Below are positions 16,734-24,899 of a stretch of 47,856 nucleotides of DNA, piece after piece. The notes below the pieces were generated by a model. That model ran no database searches. It was given only the letters and a program-made list of their open reading frames with translations, and was not told where the DNA came from. The stretch lies in contig JACKKC010000024.1 of NCBI GenBank assembly GCA_020637615.1, forward strand, positions 1 to 47,856, read 5' to 3'. Source of the DNA: Rhodovulum sp. (GTDB taxonomy: Bacteria > Pseudomonadota > Alphaproteobacteria > Rhodobacterales > Rhodobacteraceae). Numbering within the stretch: position 1 is the stretch's first letter; each line of letters opens with the position of its first letter. A program made the position numbers and the translations under genes.

Positions 16734-18817
16734 TCCCGCTGCCACAGCGCTCGTTCACCGCCCAGCAGCCCCCCCTCCGGCACGGCATGGCCGCCGGTTT
16801 CGCTGCCGCTCCGACGCGGCAGGTGACGGTCTCGCCCTCACGCGCCGAGGTGCGCCGGGCCGACCCGTCGCTCTCCTTCCAGGTGGTGGCGCCCGGCGCC
16901 CGGAGCTTCGATGTGATCGTCGCGACCGATCCGGCGCTCTTCGACCCGGCCAACGCCCACCGGCGCACCCCGAAGAACTTCCGGTCGTCGCGGCAGGATT
17001 TCCAGGGCACGCCCATCGAGATCGAGACCGGCTTCTACCTGCTGCCGCGGGCGTTCCTGCGCGACATGGTATCGGTCGAGCCGCGGCCGACGCGGCTCTA
17101 CTACGTCGCCGTGGCCTATGACGATGCCGAGGCGCGACAGGGCCGCTATTCGGTTCCGCCCGAGGTGATGGCGACCAGCGCGCCGCATGTGGCGGTCGCG
17201 GCCGACCTCGTGGCGGCAAATCTCTCCAAGGTGCTGGGTGTCGCGGTGGAGCGGCTCGGCGCGGTCAATGCCGCCGGGCGGGTGATGGCGGCGGAACCGC
17301 ATCCGCGCGCCCTGCCGGACGTCATCGGCGGGCTGCCGGTGTTCCGCCGGGCGGCGCCGGCACCGGCCCCGTCGTGGAACGGGCGGAACGGCGGCACTGC
17401 GGCGCCCGGCGGGAATGGCGCTGGCGCGACGAACGGATCCGCCGCGCCGGCAGTGAACGGCCGTCCGCGCGCCGCCCCTGGCAACGGCACGCAGGGGTCA
17501 AACGGTTCGGCATCCGGGAATGGCGCGAGCGCTGGGCCGAACCGCAACGGTGCGACGATCGCCAATGGCGGAAATGATGCGCGCGGCGGAAACGGCGGAA
17601 ACGACGAGGGTCGCCGGCCTGATGCGCCGCCGCCCCGGTCCGATGCAGCGTCACCACAGCCGGCGGGCGGATTCGTCGACGAGGATTATGCCTATGGCGG
17701 TGGCGGCGCCGAGGCGAGGGAATCCCGGTTCCGCGATCTCGACAGCGATTCACTCCCCTCAGCCTTCGCCTATGACGACGGCTACGGGGCACCGGCGGCA
17801 TCCTTTGCCGAGGATGCCGGAGAGACCATCCCGCCGCTCGATGCGCTGCCCGAGCCCGCGGCCGGCCGGCCTGCGGCCCCGACGGCGCCTGCACCCGCCG
17901 CTCCCGCTCCAGCCGCTCCTGCTCCGGCCGCTCCTGCTCCGACCGCCACCGGCGCGGCGGCCGAGGATCTGCTGCTCCAGGCGGTGATCGCCGAGGGCGC
18001 CGGCAGCCGCTACGACGCGCTCAGCCTCGACGGCGGCTTCCGCGGCCGCTTCGGGGCGTCCGACCCCTATTACCAGCGCGCCCATGACGGTCTGCGCTAC
18101 GGGCCGCACCAGGCAGCGCAGGACAGCGGCGAGCTGGGCGAGCTCCTGGCGCTGATGCAGGAGACCGACGGCACGACCTTCGCGCAGATCTTCGGCTCCG
18201 ATGCCGGCGAGCTGGTCGCGGTGACGACCGCCGAAGGGCCTTCGGGCCTCGACAGCCCCGGCGGGCGCGGCCCGCGGGTGCAGCCGGTCGCGGGGCGGGA
18301 CCTCTGGGAGGAGCCCTGGCTCGAAAGGTTCCGCAATGCCGCGCGGCACGCGCCGTTCCAGGCGGCGATGCGGGCGCAGATCCTCGCCCGCCGGCTCGAT
18401 CCGCTCCGCCCGGTGGCGCAGGCGCTCGACATCGAGAACGACCGCGGCCTCGCGATGCTGCTCTGCCTCGGCATCCAGCGCGGCGTCGAGGGCGCGATGG
18501 CACATGTGGGCGGGGCGGTCAATCCCTTCGACACGCCGGCGCGCCTCGGCGCGGCGCTCGACGCGCTCGCCTTCACCGACCTCGGCGCCTTCCGCGCCGC
18601 GAAGGGCCTGCCGCCGGGCGACATCCTCGACGGGCCGACGCATTTCGCGCTGATCGACGCCCTGCGCGCCCTCGGGCCGGACAGCCCGGTGCAGGTGCCC
18701 GACGCGGAGGGCGTGCTGGACGCGCTGGTGACCGCGGCGGGTCCCGGCCCGCTCGGCGACGCGCTGCTGCGCCTGCGGGTCTCGCCCGCCTTCGGCGACC
18801 TCGCTGCGGGAGGCTGA
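16730..18817 (+). CDS. modular protein: Ig-like N-terminus, low-complexity linker, lysozyme-like C-terminus
   Basis: A 695-residue protein. Residues about 25-180 are beta-rich (LSFQVVAPGARSFDVIVATD, TGFYLLPRAFL, TRLYYVAVAYDD) and look like an Ig/fibronectin-type adhesive domain. About 200-310 is a Gly/Asn-rich linker, about 310-415 an acidic then Ala/Pro linker. The C-terminal 270 residues (AVIAEGAGSRYDALSLDGGF, candidate catalytic Glu E422; DLWEEPWLERFR; RGLAMLLCLGIQRG) resemble GH46-like lysozyme/chitosanase-superfamily domains. Peptidoglycan cleavage is therefore possible but not shown. There is no signal peptide, so any export is non-classical. It overlaps the 86-residue gene and is followed 6 bp later by the first paralogue. 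Confidence 0.7.
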   Translation: MIPLPQRSFTAQQPPLRHGMAAGFAAAPTRQVTVSPSRAEVRRADPSLSFQVVAPGARSFDVIVATDPALFDPANAHRRTPKNFRSSRQDFQGTPIEIETGFYLLPRAFLRDMVSVEPRPTRLYYVAVAYDDAEARQGRYSVPPEVMATSAPHVAVAADLVAANLSKVLGVAVERLGAVNAAGRVMAAEPHPRALPDVIGGLPVFRRAAPAPAPSWNGRNGGTAAPGGNGAGATNGSAAPAVNGRPRAAPGNGTQGSNGSASGNGASAGPNRNGATIANGGNDARGGNGGNDEGRRPDAPPPRSDAASPQPAGGFVDEDYAYGGGGAEARESRFRDLDSDSLPSAFAYDDGYGAPAASFAEDAGETIPPLDALPEPAAGRPAAPTAPAPAAPAPAAPAPAAPAPTATGAAAEDLLLQAVIAEGAGSRYDALSLDGGFRGRFGASDPYYQRAHDGLRYGPHQAAQDSGELGELLALMQETDGTTFAQIFGSDAGELVAVTTAEGPSGLDSPGGRGPRVQPVAGRDLWEEPWLERFRNAARHAPFQAAMRAQILARRLDPLRPVAQALDIENDRGLAMLLCLGIQRGVEGAMAHVGGAVNPFDTPARLGAALDALAFTDLGAFRAAKGLPPGDILDGPTHFALIDALRALGPDSPVQVPDAEGVLDALVTAAGPGPLGDALLRLRVSPAFGDLAAGG
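17891..17950 (+). repeat. four tandem 15-bp units coding for an Ala/Pro linker
   Basis: Four degenerate 15-bp units at 17891, 17906, 17921 and 17936 encode successive APAAP blocks in the lysozyme-like protein's linker. The middle two units differ at one position. Copy number may vary between strains. Confidence 0.7.
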
Positions 18818-18823
18818 TCCGAG

Positions 18824-20047
18824 ATGGCCCGCAACGGCGCCCCCGAGCTTCACCCCGACCAGATCGCCTCAGCGCTGAACCGGAGCGCCGCCTTCCGGTC
18901 CCTGTCGCGCGACCAGCAGGACGAGCTGGCCGATTCCATGAGCCGGGTCCTCGGCTTCCTCGGCGCCGCCCCTGCCCGGCCGCTGGCGCCCGATCTCAAC
19001 GCACTGCGCGGGGGCGGCTCGGCCGGCGGCGCCATGCCGCCCGGCGGGCCGATGCCGGCTCCGGGCGGCACACCGGGTATGCCGGCGCCCGGTGCCGCGC
19101 CGGGCGCGCCCGCGGGCGGCGGCGCGAACGCCTTCCAGCGCGCCGCCGGCGCCACCCGCGAGATGCTGGGCGCGATCGCCTTTCCCGATTTCACCGCTTC
19201 GCTGATCCAGGGCACCTTCCAGGCGATCGTCGACAGCTCCATCCAGCAGATGGAGGCCTATTCCCGGCTGCTCGCCGAGACCGCCAAGACCGTCGACCAG
19301 TTCATGGAAGACAACATCACCGACGACATGGCGCGGGATCACCTGACCTCGACCTATGGCGACGTCTTCCAGAAGGACCTGTCCTCGGGCGCCCCGAAGA
19401 TGACGGTCGCGACCGACGCGGTGGGCGCGGGCGAGCTGCCGAGCTTCCTCAAGAACCTCGGCTTCGACAGCCCGATGGACCTCGACCCGCAGGCGGTCGA
19501 GGAGGTGGTGATCCCCGAGACGCGGCGGACCCTGGCCGAGATGCGCCACCAGTCGCTGGCCACGATGGTGATGATGGGCATCAACCGGATCGTGGTCTCG
19601 GACGGCGAGATCAACGCCAAGCTCGTCTTCCACATCGACGCGACCGAGAGCATGACGCTCACCTTCAACGACTACAAGCCGACCAACTGGACGCTGGCGG
19701 GCAAGCTCGGCGGCAATGCCTTCGGGGCGAGCGGGCTCGTGGTCAATACCATGAACCTCAACGCCCAGTCGGACGTGAACATGAACGCCGAGCTCACCGG
19801 CGAGGTGCGGGTGCGGTTCCGCTCGGATTACTTCCCGCTGGAGCGCTTCGCCGACAGCCAGGCAATCCAGCTCATCAACAGCCACGCGAAGGTGGCCCAG
19901 CCACTGCCCGAGGCCGCGGTGCCGGCGGCCGGCAGCCCGGGCGTTGCCGGTGCCGTCCCGCCACCGCCGCCGCCGCCGATGGAGCCGATGCCGCCCATGC
20001 CGCCCTCCGGGACGCAGCAGGGCCTGCTGCCGGGGAGACGGAGATGA
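18824..20047 (+). CDS. paralogue 1 of an unrecognised four-member family (subtype A)
   Basis: A 407-residue protein. Residues 1-50 form a short helical domain (SAAFRSLSRDQQDELADSM); a Gly/Pro-rich spacer follows to about 105. The conserved core has AIAFPDFTASLIQGTFQAI, IQQMEAYSRLL and AKTVDQFMEDNITDDMA (about 120-175), then RRTLAEMRHQSLATMVMMG and INRIVV (about 230-255), a beta-rich segment, and ELTGEVRVRFRSDYFPLERF near 325-345; a proline-rich tail ends it. The same blocks occur in the proteins at 25993, 28205 and 29560. The middle block is hydrophobic enough to contact a membrane or a self-assembly interface. No homologue of known function is recognised; a structural or assembly role is a guess. 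Confidence 0.75.
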   Translation: MARNGAPELHPDQIASALNRSAAFRSLSRDQQDELADSMSRVLGFLGAAPARPLAPDLNALRGGGSAGGAMPPGGPMPAPGGTPGMPAPGAAPGAPAGGGANAFQRAAGATREMLGAIAFPDFTASLIQGTFQAIVDSSIQQMEAYSRLLAETAKTVDQFMEDNITDDMARDHLTSTYGDVFQKDLSSGAPKMTVATDAVGAGELPSFLKNLGFDSPMDLDPQAVEEVVIPETRRTLAEMRHQSLATMVMMGINRIVVSDGEINAKLVFHIDATESMTLTFNDYKPTNWTLAGKLGGNAFGASGLVVNTMNLNAQSDVNMNAELTGEVRVRFRSDYFPLERFADSQAIQLINSHAKVAQPLPEAAVPAAGSPGVAGAVPPPPPPPMEPMPPMPPSGTQQGLLPGRRR

Positions 20048-20379
20048 AGCGCAGGACCCTCGCCGACACGCTGACCGAACTCGCCTTCGGCGCCGCGCCC
20101 GAGCATCCGCATGTCTTCGTCGAGGAGGCCGAGATCCACCTGCCGCTCCTGGTGCTGATGGAGGCCGGGCCGGAGGGGCCGCGCTTCTACGCGCAGCCGC
20201 CATGGAGCGCCTATCACGCCGGCGTCGAGCCGGTCGCCCACCGCGCGCGGCTCCGCTTCGGCACCCTGACGGACGAGGCCGCGCCATCCCATCGTCCGGC
20301 GGCGCATGCCGCCCCCGCTCACCCGGCGTCCGCGGGCGCCGCCCCTGCAACCCGAGCCGTGCCGGATCCCGCGGGGTGA
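20044..20379 (+). CDS. small beta-domain protein of unknown function
   Basis: A 111-residue protein. The first 75 residues predict strands: VFVEEAEIHLPLLVLMEAGP, PRFYAQPPW and AHRARLRFG; the rest is Ala/Pro/His-rich. The strand pattern (alternating xVxLxLxVxMEA..GxxxF) resembles the N-terminus of the next gene's product and, loosely, the trypsin-co-occurring domain 2 (trypco2). The ATG overlaps the stop of paralogue 1. It may be an adaptor for the adjoining proteins. Function unknown. Confidence 0.65.
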   Translation: MKRRTLADTLTELAFGAAPEHPHVFVEEAEIHLPLLVLMEAGPEGPRFYAQPPWSAYHAGVEPVAHRARLRFGTLTDEAAPSHRPAAHAAPAHPASAGAAPATRAVPDPAG

Positions 20380-20383
20380 CGTG

Positions 20384-21382
20384 ATGCCCCCCGGCGGCGG
20401 CTATCCGATAGAGGACTTTCTCGAGGCCATAACGGCCCAGCTCGACCAGACCCAGGACGCGCTCCGGCTCAAGGCCGTCAACCGGCCGCTGACCTTCGCG
20501 CTCAAGGACTTCAACGTGGATCTCAAGGTCTTCGTCGAGATGGACGCCCAGGGACGGGTGAATTTCCGGCCCGCCGGCCCGAACGAGGATGGAGCAAGCA
20601 CGGTGTCGATCGGCTTCACCACCATCACGCGACCGATGATCGAGGAGAATACCATCTCGATGGAGATGGCGCAGACGCCGTCGCTCGACGAACTCGGGTT
20701 GAAGCGCGACGAGCAGCGGCAGCTGGCCAAGATCGGGGTGCGCAATGCCGCCCAGCTCAAGAACCTCCAGCGCAGCGCCGGCGAGGACACGCTCTCGCGC
20801 CACACCGGCATCGATCTCGGCCGCATCCGTGGCGCGCTCAATCTCGCGCGGCCGAGGCTCGAGGACATCGGCGCGGAGCCGGCCGGGGACGGCATGCCGG
20901 GAGCAATGCCCGATGGTGCGGCGGAGCCGCCGGTGGGACGGCAGCCTGACTTCACGCCCGCACCGGCCCCGTGGCACCGGCCGGAGATCCGTCCCGAGCC
21001 CCGGCCCGGCCCGGTCCCGGAACCGCGCCCGGCGCCCGCGCCGGCCGGGGATCCCGGGGTGCATCTGGCGGACCGGCTGCGCCAGAGGCTCCAGCCGCGC
21101 ATCGCGCCCGCACCGGCGCCCGGACCGTCGCGGCGGCTGGAGATCGACCCCGGCGCGCGCAACATCCGCATCTCCGGGCGGAACCTGATCGAGGAGGGGC
21201 GCGGCCCGGCCGCCCGGCTCGACGGTCGCCCGCTGGCGCTGGTCGAGGCCAGCGCGCTGGCCGCCTCCTTCGCGCTGCCCCCCGGCCGGGGCGGCGGGCG
21301 GCTCACCATCGAGCTGCCCGACGGCGCGACGGAGAGCTTCGATCTCGTCGAGCGGCCGCCCGGCACCGGAGCGCCGCGATGA
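20384..21382 (+). CDS. trypco2-like N-terminus, HhH-like middle and Ig-like C-terminus; function unknown
   Basis: A 332-residue protein of three parts. Residues about 5-95 (FLEAITAQLDQTQDAL, LTFALKDFNVDLKVFVEMDA, STVSIGFTTI) match the helix-plus-strands pattern of trypsin-co-occurring (trypco2-like) domains. About 105-165 (LDELGLKRDEQRQLAKIGV, NAAQLKNLQR, GRIRGALN) look like a helix-hairpin-helix/SAM-like fold. A Pro/Arg-rich linker leads to an Ig/IPT-like beta domain (RLEIDPGARNIRISGRNL, RLTIELPDG) at the end. It lies directly before a subtilase and upstream of a trypsin-like protease in the same operon, as trypco proteins often do. ATG at 20384 (or GTG at 20381) follows the previous stop by 4 bp. 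Confidence 0.7.
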   Translation: MPPGGGYPIEDFLEAITAQLDQTQDALRLKAVNRPLTFALKDFNVDLKVFVEMDAQGRVNFRPAGPNEDGASTVSIGFTTITRPMIEENTISMEMAQTPSLDELGLKRDEQRQLAKIGVRNAAQLKNLQRSAGEDTLSRHTGIDLGRIRGALNLARPRLEDIGAEPAGDGMPGAMPDGAAEPPVGRQPDFTPAPAPWHRPEIRPEPRPGPVPEPRPAPAPAGDPGVHLADRLRQRLQPRIAPAPAPGPSRRLEIDPGARNIRISGRNLIEEGRGPAARLDGRPLALVEASALAASFALPPGRGGGRLTIELPDGATESFDLVERPPGTGAPR

Positions 21383-22737
21383 TCCGCAGCGGGCATATCC
21401 TGATGAAGCTCGGCGAGCAGGTCGAGACCCGCCTGCCGGTGCATCTCGACGTGCTCGACGGCGCGGCGCGGGCCGGGGGCTCGGTCGACGGGCGCGGCCC
21501 GGTCGACCGCACCATCCTGTCCCGGACGACCGCCCTGCGTGCCAAGCGGTGCTTCCACGCGCATGAGAGCCTCGCGCGGATCGGCGCGCGCCATGTCCAT
21601 TACAACGACACCGAATGCGCGCTGGGGCTCCAGCGGGTGGTGACGCTGCAGCTCGCCGATGCGCGGGAGACCGCCGCAGTCGTCGCCGATCTGCGCGACC
21701 TCAGCGAGGTGGAATGGGTGATGGCCGAGCCGCTGGCCTCGATCCCCTTCCGCGCCGCGGCCCCCGGGCCGCGTGCCTCGGGCATCCGCGCGGCGGCCGA
21801 GCGGGTCGGCGCGGCGGAGGCGCTGGCGCTGGAGCCCGGCTCGCGCGCGGTCGCGGTGGCGGTGATCGATACCGGCGTCACGCTGGAGCATGTGGAATTC
21901 GCCGGCAAGCTCCGTTCCGGCTACGACACGGTGGACCTCGGCATCGGCCGGGTGGCCGAGGATGTCGCGCTGGTCGGCGACAGCCTGGGGCGCGACTTCT
22001 GCGCCCGCGACGAGACCGGTCACGGCACCCATGTGGCGGGTATCATCGGCGCGCGCGGGCTCTCGATGCAGCCCGGCATCGCCGGGCGCTCGCCGCTCCT
22101 GCCGATCCGCGCGCTGGCGGCGGCGCAGGCGGGCGGCGGGCCCATTTTCGGCGTGGGCGCGCTTTCGGACATCGACGCCGCGATCAAGGTGGCGGTCGAC
22201 ATGGGCGCCAAGGTGCTCAACATGAGCTTCGGCACCGCCCGGTCCGAGACCGACCCCTACGCCCCGCCACCGCATGCCGACAGCGTGGCCTATGCCGCGG
22301 AGGAGGAATGCATCCTCGTGGCGGCCATGGGGAATTCCGGAACCGAGGAGGAGTTCTATCCCGCCGCCCTGCCCGGCTGCATCGCGGTGGGTGCCTGCAC
22401 GCTCTCCGGCGAACGCGCCGAATTCTCCACGACCGGCCGCCACATCGCGCTCTCCGCGCCCGGCGAGCATATCTATTCCGCCGCGATCTCCGGCTATGCC
22501 GACAGTTCGGGCACCAGCCACGCCGCCCCCTTCGTCGCCGGCGCCGCCGCGCTTCTCGCCGCACGGGCGGCGAAGCGCGGGCACGGGCTGCGCGTCGAGG
22601 AGGCGCGCGAGGCGCTCTGCCTGTCCGCCGAGGGCGGCGATCCCAATCCCGAGACCGGCTGGGGAATGCTCAACATCCCCGCCGCGCTGCGCCACCTCGA
22701 CACGATGGCTTTTTCTGAAACGGAGGCCGGCCGATGA
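21379..22737 (+). CDS. S8 family serine peptidase (subtilase)
   Basis: A 452-residue subtilisin-like peptidase. The triad is D164 in VIDTGV, H215 in GHGTHVAG and S380 in GTSHAAP; the oxyanion Asn is in AMGNSG near 316. Residues 1-150 are an N-terminal extension with strand-helix pattern, ending in AEPLASIP, which resembles an I9-like inhibitor prodomain. There is no signal peptide. The active site is complete, so it should be an active protease. Its stop and start overlap both neighbours (ATGA at 21379 and 22734). It may process the paralogous proteins or the modular lysozyme-like protein of this operon; that is inference. Confidence 0.92.
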   Translation: MIRSGHILMKLGEQVETRLPVHLDVLDGAARAGGSVDGRGPVDRTILSRTTALRAKRCFHAHESLARIGARHVHYNDTECALGLQRVVTLQLADARETAAVVADLRDLSEVEWVMAEPLASIPFRAAAPGPRASGIRAAAERVGAAEALALEPGSRAVAVAVIDTGVTLEHVEFAGKLRSGYDTVDLGIGRVAEDVALVGDSLGRDFCARDETGHGTHVAGIIGARGLSMQPGIAGRSPLLPIRALAAAQAGGGPIFGVGALSDIDAAIKVAVDMGAKVLNMSFGTARSETDPYAPPPHADSVAYAAEEECILVAAMGNSGTEEEFYPAALPGCIAVGACTLSGERAEFSTTGRHIALSAPGEHIYSAAISGYADSSGTSHAAPFVAGAAALLAARAAKRGHGLRVEEAREALCLSAEGGDPNPETGWGMLNIPAALRHLDTMAFSETEAGR

Positions 22738-24857
22738 CGCCCGACGAAGACGACCCGATCACCGGGCGGGTACTTGCGCTGCTCGCGGAGTACCTGCGTC
22801 CCGATCTGCCGCCGGACGAAGCCGGCGCGCAGCTGGCCGAGGCCCTGCGCGGGATCGGCGGCGAGCTCGACAGCGACGACATCACGCGCCGCGGCGAGAA
22901 GCTCGCCGCCGCGCGGGAGAAGGGCTCGGTTACCCAGGCGCTCGAGTCGCTGACCGCGCTCGTGGCGCGCGCCTTCCTCACGCGGGCGGTTCGGACCAGC
23001 GCCGACCCGCCGCTCCCGGAAACCCTGCGCTGGATATCGCACAACGTGACCGCCGCCTCGCGGCACGCCACGCGGGTGATGGCCATCTGGCGCGTCGAAA
23101 GCGGCCTCGCCGCGGAGGCGGACCGGGCCATCCACGACCATGCCCTGAAATCCGCCCTCGCGGGCGAAACCCTCGATTCGGTGCCGGACGCGCCACCGAG
23201 CGAGTCCACACCGGGAACGGAGGATACCATGCTCGACCCGATCAAACTGAGAGACGCATTGCTCTCGCGCCTCGCCTTCAACCCTTCCGGCCTGCCGCCG
23301 ACCCTCCGGACGCTGAAGGGTCAGCAGATCTACCTCGACGCGGTGATCCAGGGCGTGGTGCGCCAGCAGCACTTCACCAGGGGTGACGAGGACGCGGCGC
23401 TGATCTGGTCCGCCTCGGCGGCCGGGCTGATGCTCGCCGACGGGCACTACAATCCCGGCGACCAGCGCTTCTTCGCGCATCTCCAGCGCGCGATCGTCGA
23501 GCTCGCCGGCAGCGCCGACGAGAGCGGCCAGGTCGAGATCGACAGCCACGGGGTGCAGATGTTCGCGCCCTCGGACGCCACCCAGCGCATCGGGATCTTC
23601 CGGACGACGCTGCGCATGCTCGGCGACATCGCCGGCAAGGGCAAGTCGGTCTTCCTGCAGTCCTTCGCCCGGGTCGCCCGGCGCATGGCCGAGCGCTACG
23701 CCGACCACAAGGGCGACGAGACGGTCATGGGCGCGATGGTCGCTTCCGCCTATGCCACCGACGTGGCCGACATGGCCGCGGGCGGCAACGGCGGCGGCGG
23801 CGGGATCGCCAATGTGGAGATCCCGCCGCTCAACGACCCGCAGGGCTACAACGACGAGATCGAGCCCGACAACGTCCGCGCCGTCTCGACGATCTATGTG
23901 GCCTACCAGCTCGAATTCGGGCTGAAGGCGGCCGCCCGCGTGCTCGACCTCTTCGTCGCCGGGCTCCTGCCGATCTCGGCCTCCGACGGTTCGGCGCGCG
24001 AGCTCGACAATCTCTACTGGGATCAGGACGACCTGCTCGACGAGGCTTCGCGGCGGTCGGTCTATTCGCGGGTCCTCGGCGCGCCGGGCGGCGAGATCGC
24101 CTTCGACATCCAGCCGAACACCGAGTTCAACACGCTCCTGATGCGCGTCGTCTCGGCCGTCTCCGAATACGAGCGCGAGCAATCCGCGCTGGTGCATTTC
24201 GACAATGCCTCGCGCGGCCTGCGCTTCCAGGCGACGAGCGGCGAGTTCGTGCGGAAGGCAGTGCGAGACTTCGCCGCCAATGTCAGCCTGCGCGGCTGGG
24301 CGGGAACCGCCTTCACCGCCGAGCGCATGGCCCGGCAGGTGCGGCGGGTGATGAAGGTGCTGAACCTGCCCTCCGTGCGCAACGCTTTGGGCGTGACCAC
24401 GGGATGGCAGGTCATCGAGCGCATCTCGCAGCGCGAGTTCGGCATCACCGTCAACACGGTGCTGCACCGGACGCTCGCGGTGGAGACGCAGACGATCATG
24501 CGCATCATCGCCGACCACCACACGGTCTGGTCGCAGAACGCCGGCCGGCCGCTCTTCCCCGAACCGGGGCGGACGGGCAGCGACCTCTCGGCGGACGTGA
24601 CGCGCGAGCTGATGGTGGCCTGCCAGCATTTCCGCGCCGTGACCGGGGTCGGCGACGCCCTGCTCGACGAATATTCCGCGCCGGTCGAGACCCAGCCCAT
24701 GCCGAGCCTGCCGGACATGTCGGGCTTCGGCGGCATGCCCACCGGCGGCGGCATGCAGGGGATCGACATGGGCGGCGTCGCGCAACTGCGCGAGATGGTG
24801 AGCTCGGGCCAGACGCCGAGCCTCGAGCAGCTCAGGGCGATGTTGCCGGGGTTCTGA
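22734..24857 (+). CDS. large helical protein of unknown function with possible internal start
   Basis: A 707-residue protein. The first 150 residues are predicted helical with charged stretches and end in a Pro/Ser/Thr-rich hinge; the rest (from MLDPIKLRDALLS at residue 166) is a long largely helical domain with a Gly-rich loop near 350 (GGNGGGGGI). A C-terminal part (TAERMARQVRRVMKVLNLPSV, GVTTGWQVIERI) resembles the 305-residue product of the gene at 27291. The tail is Met/Gly-rich. No catalytic motif is seen. A good ribosome-binding site and ATG inside the frame (23219-23231) suggest that a 542-residue shorter product may also be made. Confidence 0.7.
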   Translation: MTPDEDDPITGRVLALLAEYLRPDLPPDEAGAQLAEALRGIGGELDSDDITRRGEKLAAAREKGSVTQALESLTALVARAFLTRAVRTSADPPLPETLRWISHNVTAASRHATRVMAIWRVESGLAAEADRAIHDHALKSALAGETLDSVPDAPPSESTPGTEDTMLDPIKLRDALLSRLAFNPSGLPPTLRTLKGQQIYLDAVIQGVVRQQHFTRGDEDAALIWSASAAGLMLADGHYNPGDQRFFAHLQRAIVELAGSADESGQVEIDSHGVQMFAPSDATQRIGIFRTTLRMLGDIAGKGKSVFLQSFARVARRMAERYADHKGDETVMGAMVASAYATDVADMAAGGNGGGGGIANVEIPPLNDPQGYNDEIEPDNVRAVSTIYVAYQLEFGLKAAARVLDLFVAGLLPISASDGSARELDNLYWDQDDLLDEASRRSVYSRVLGAPGGEIAFDIQPNTEFNTLLMRVVSAVSEYEREQSALVHFDNASRGLRFQATSGEFVRKAVRDFAANVSLRGWAGTAFTAERMARQVRRVMKVLNLPSVRNALGVTTGWQVIERISQREFGITVNTVLHRTLAVETQTIMRIIADHHTVWSQNAGRPLFPEPGRTGSDLSADVTRELMVACQHFRAVTGVGDALLDEYSAPVETQPMPSLPDMSGFGGMPTGGGMQGIDMGGVAQLREMVSSGQTPSLEQLRAMLPGF
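23219..23231 (+). promoter_or_regulatory. internal ribosome-binding site and start within the 707-residue gene
   Basis: GGAGG at 23219-23223 is placed 5 nt before an in-frame ATG at 23229, better than most starts in this operon. It falls exactly at the junction between the N-terminal region and the main domain. Translation from here would give 542 residues. Confidence 0.45.
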
Positions 24858-24899
24858 TCCCGGCGGCAGCCACCAGCCCTACCGCAAGGAGGTTTCGCC

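Noticed and set aside
17365..17620. CRISPR-like or satellite repeat in the Gly/Asn-rich region
   Set aside because: The repeats are codon-level low complexity inside an open frame, with no fixed unit and spacer.
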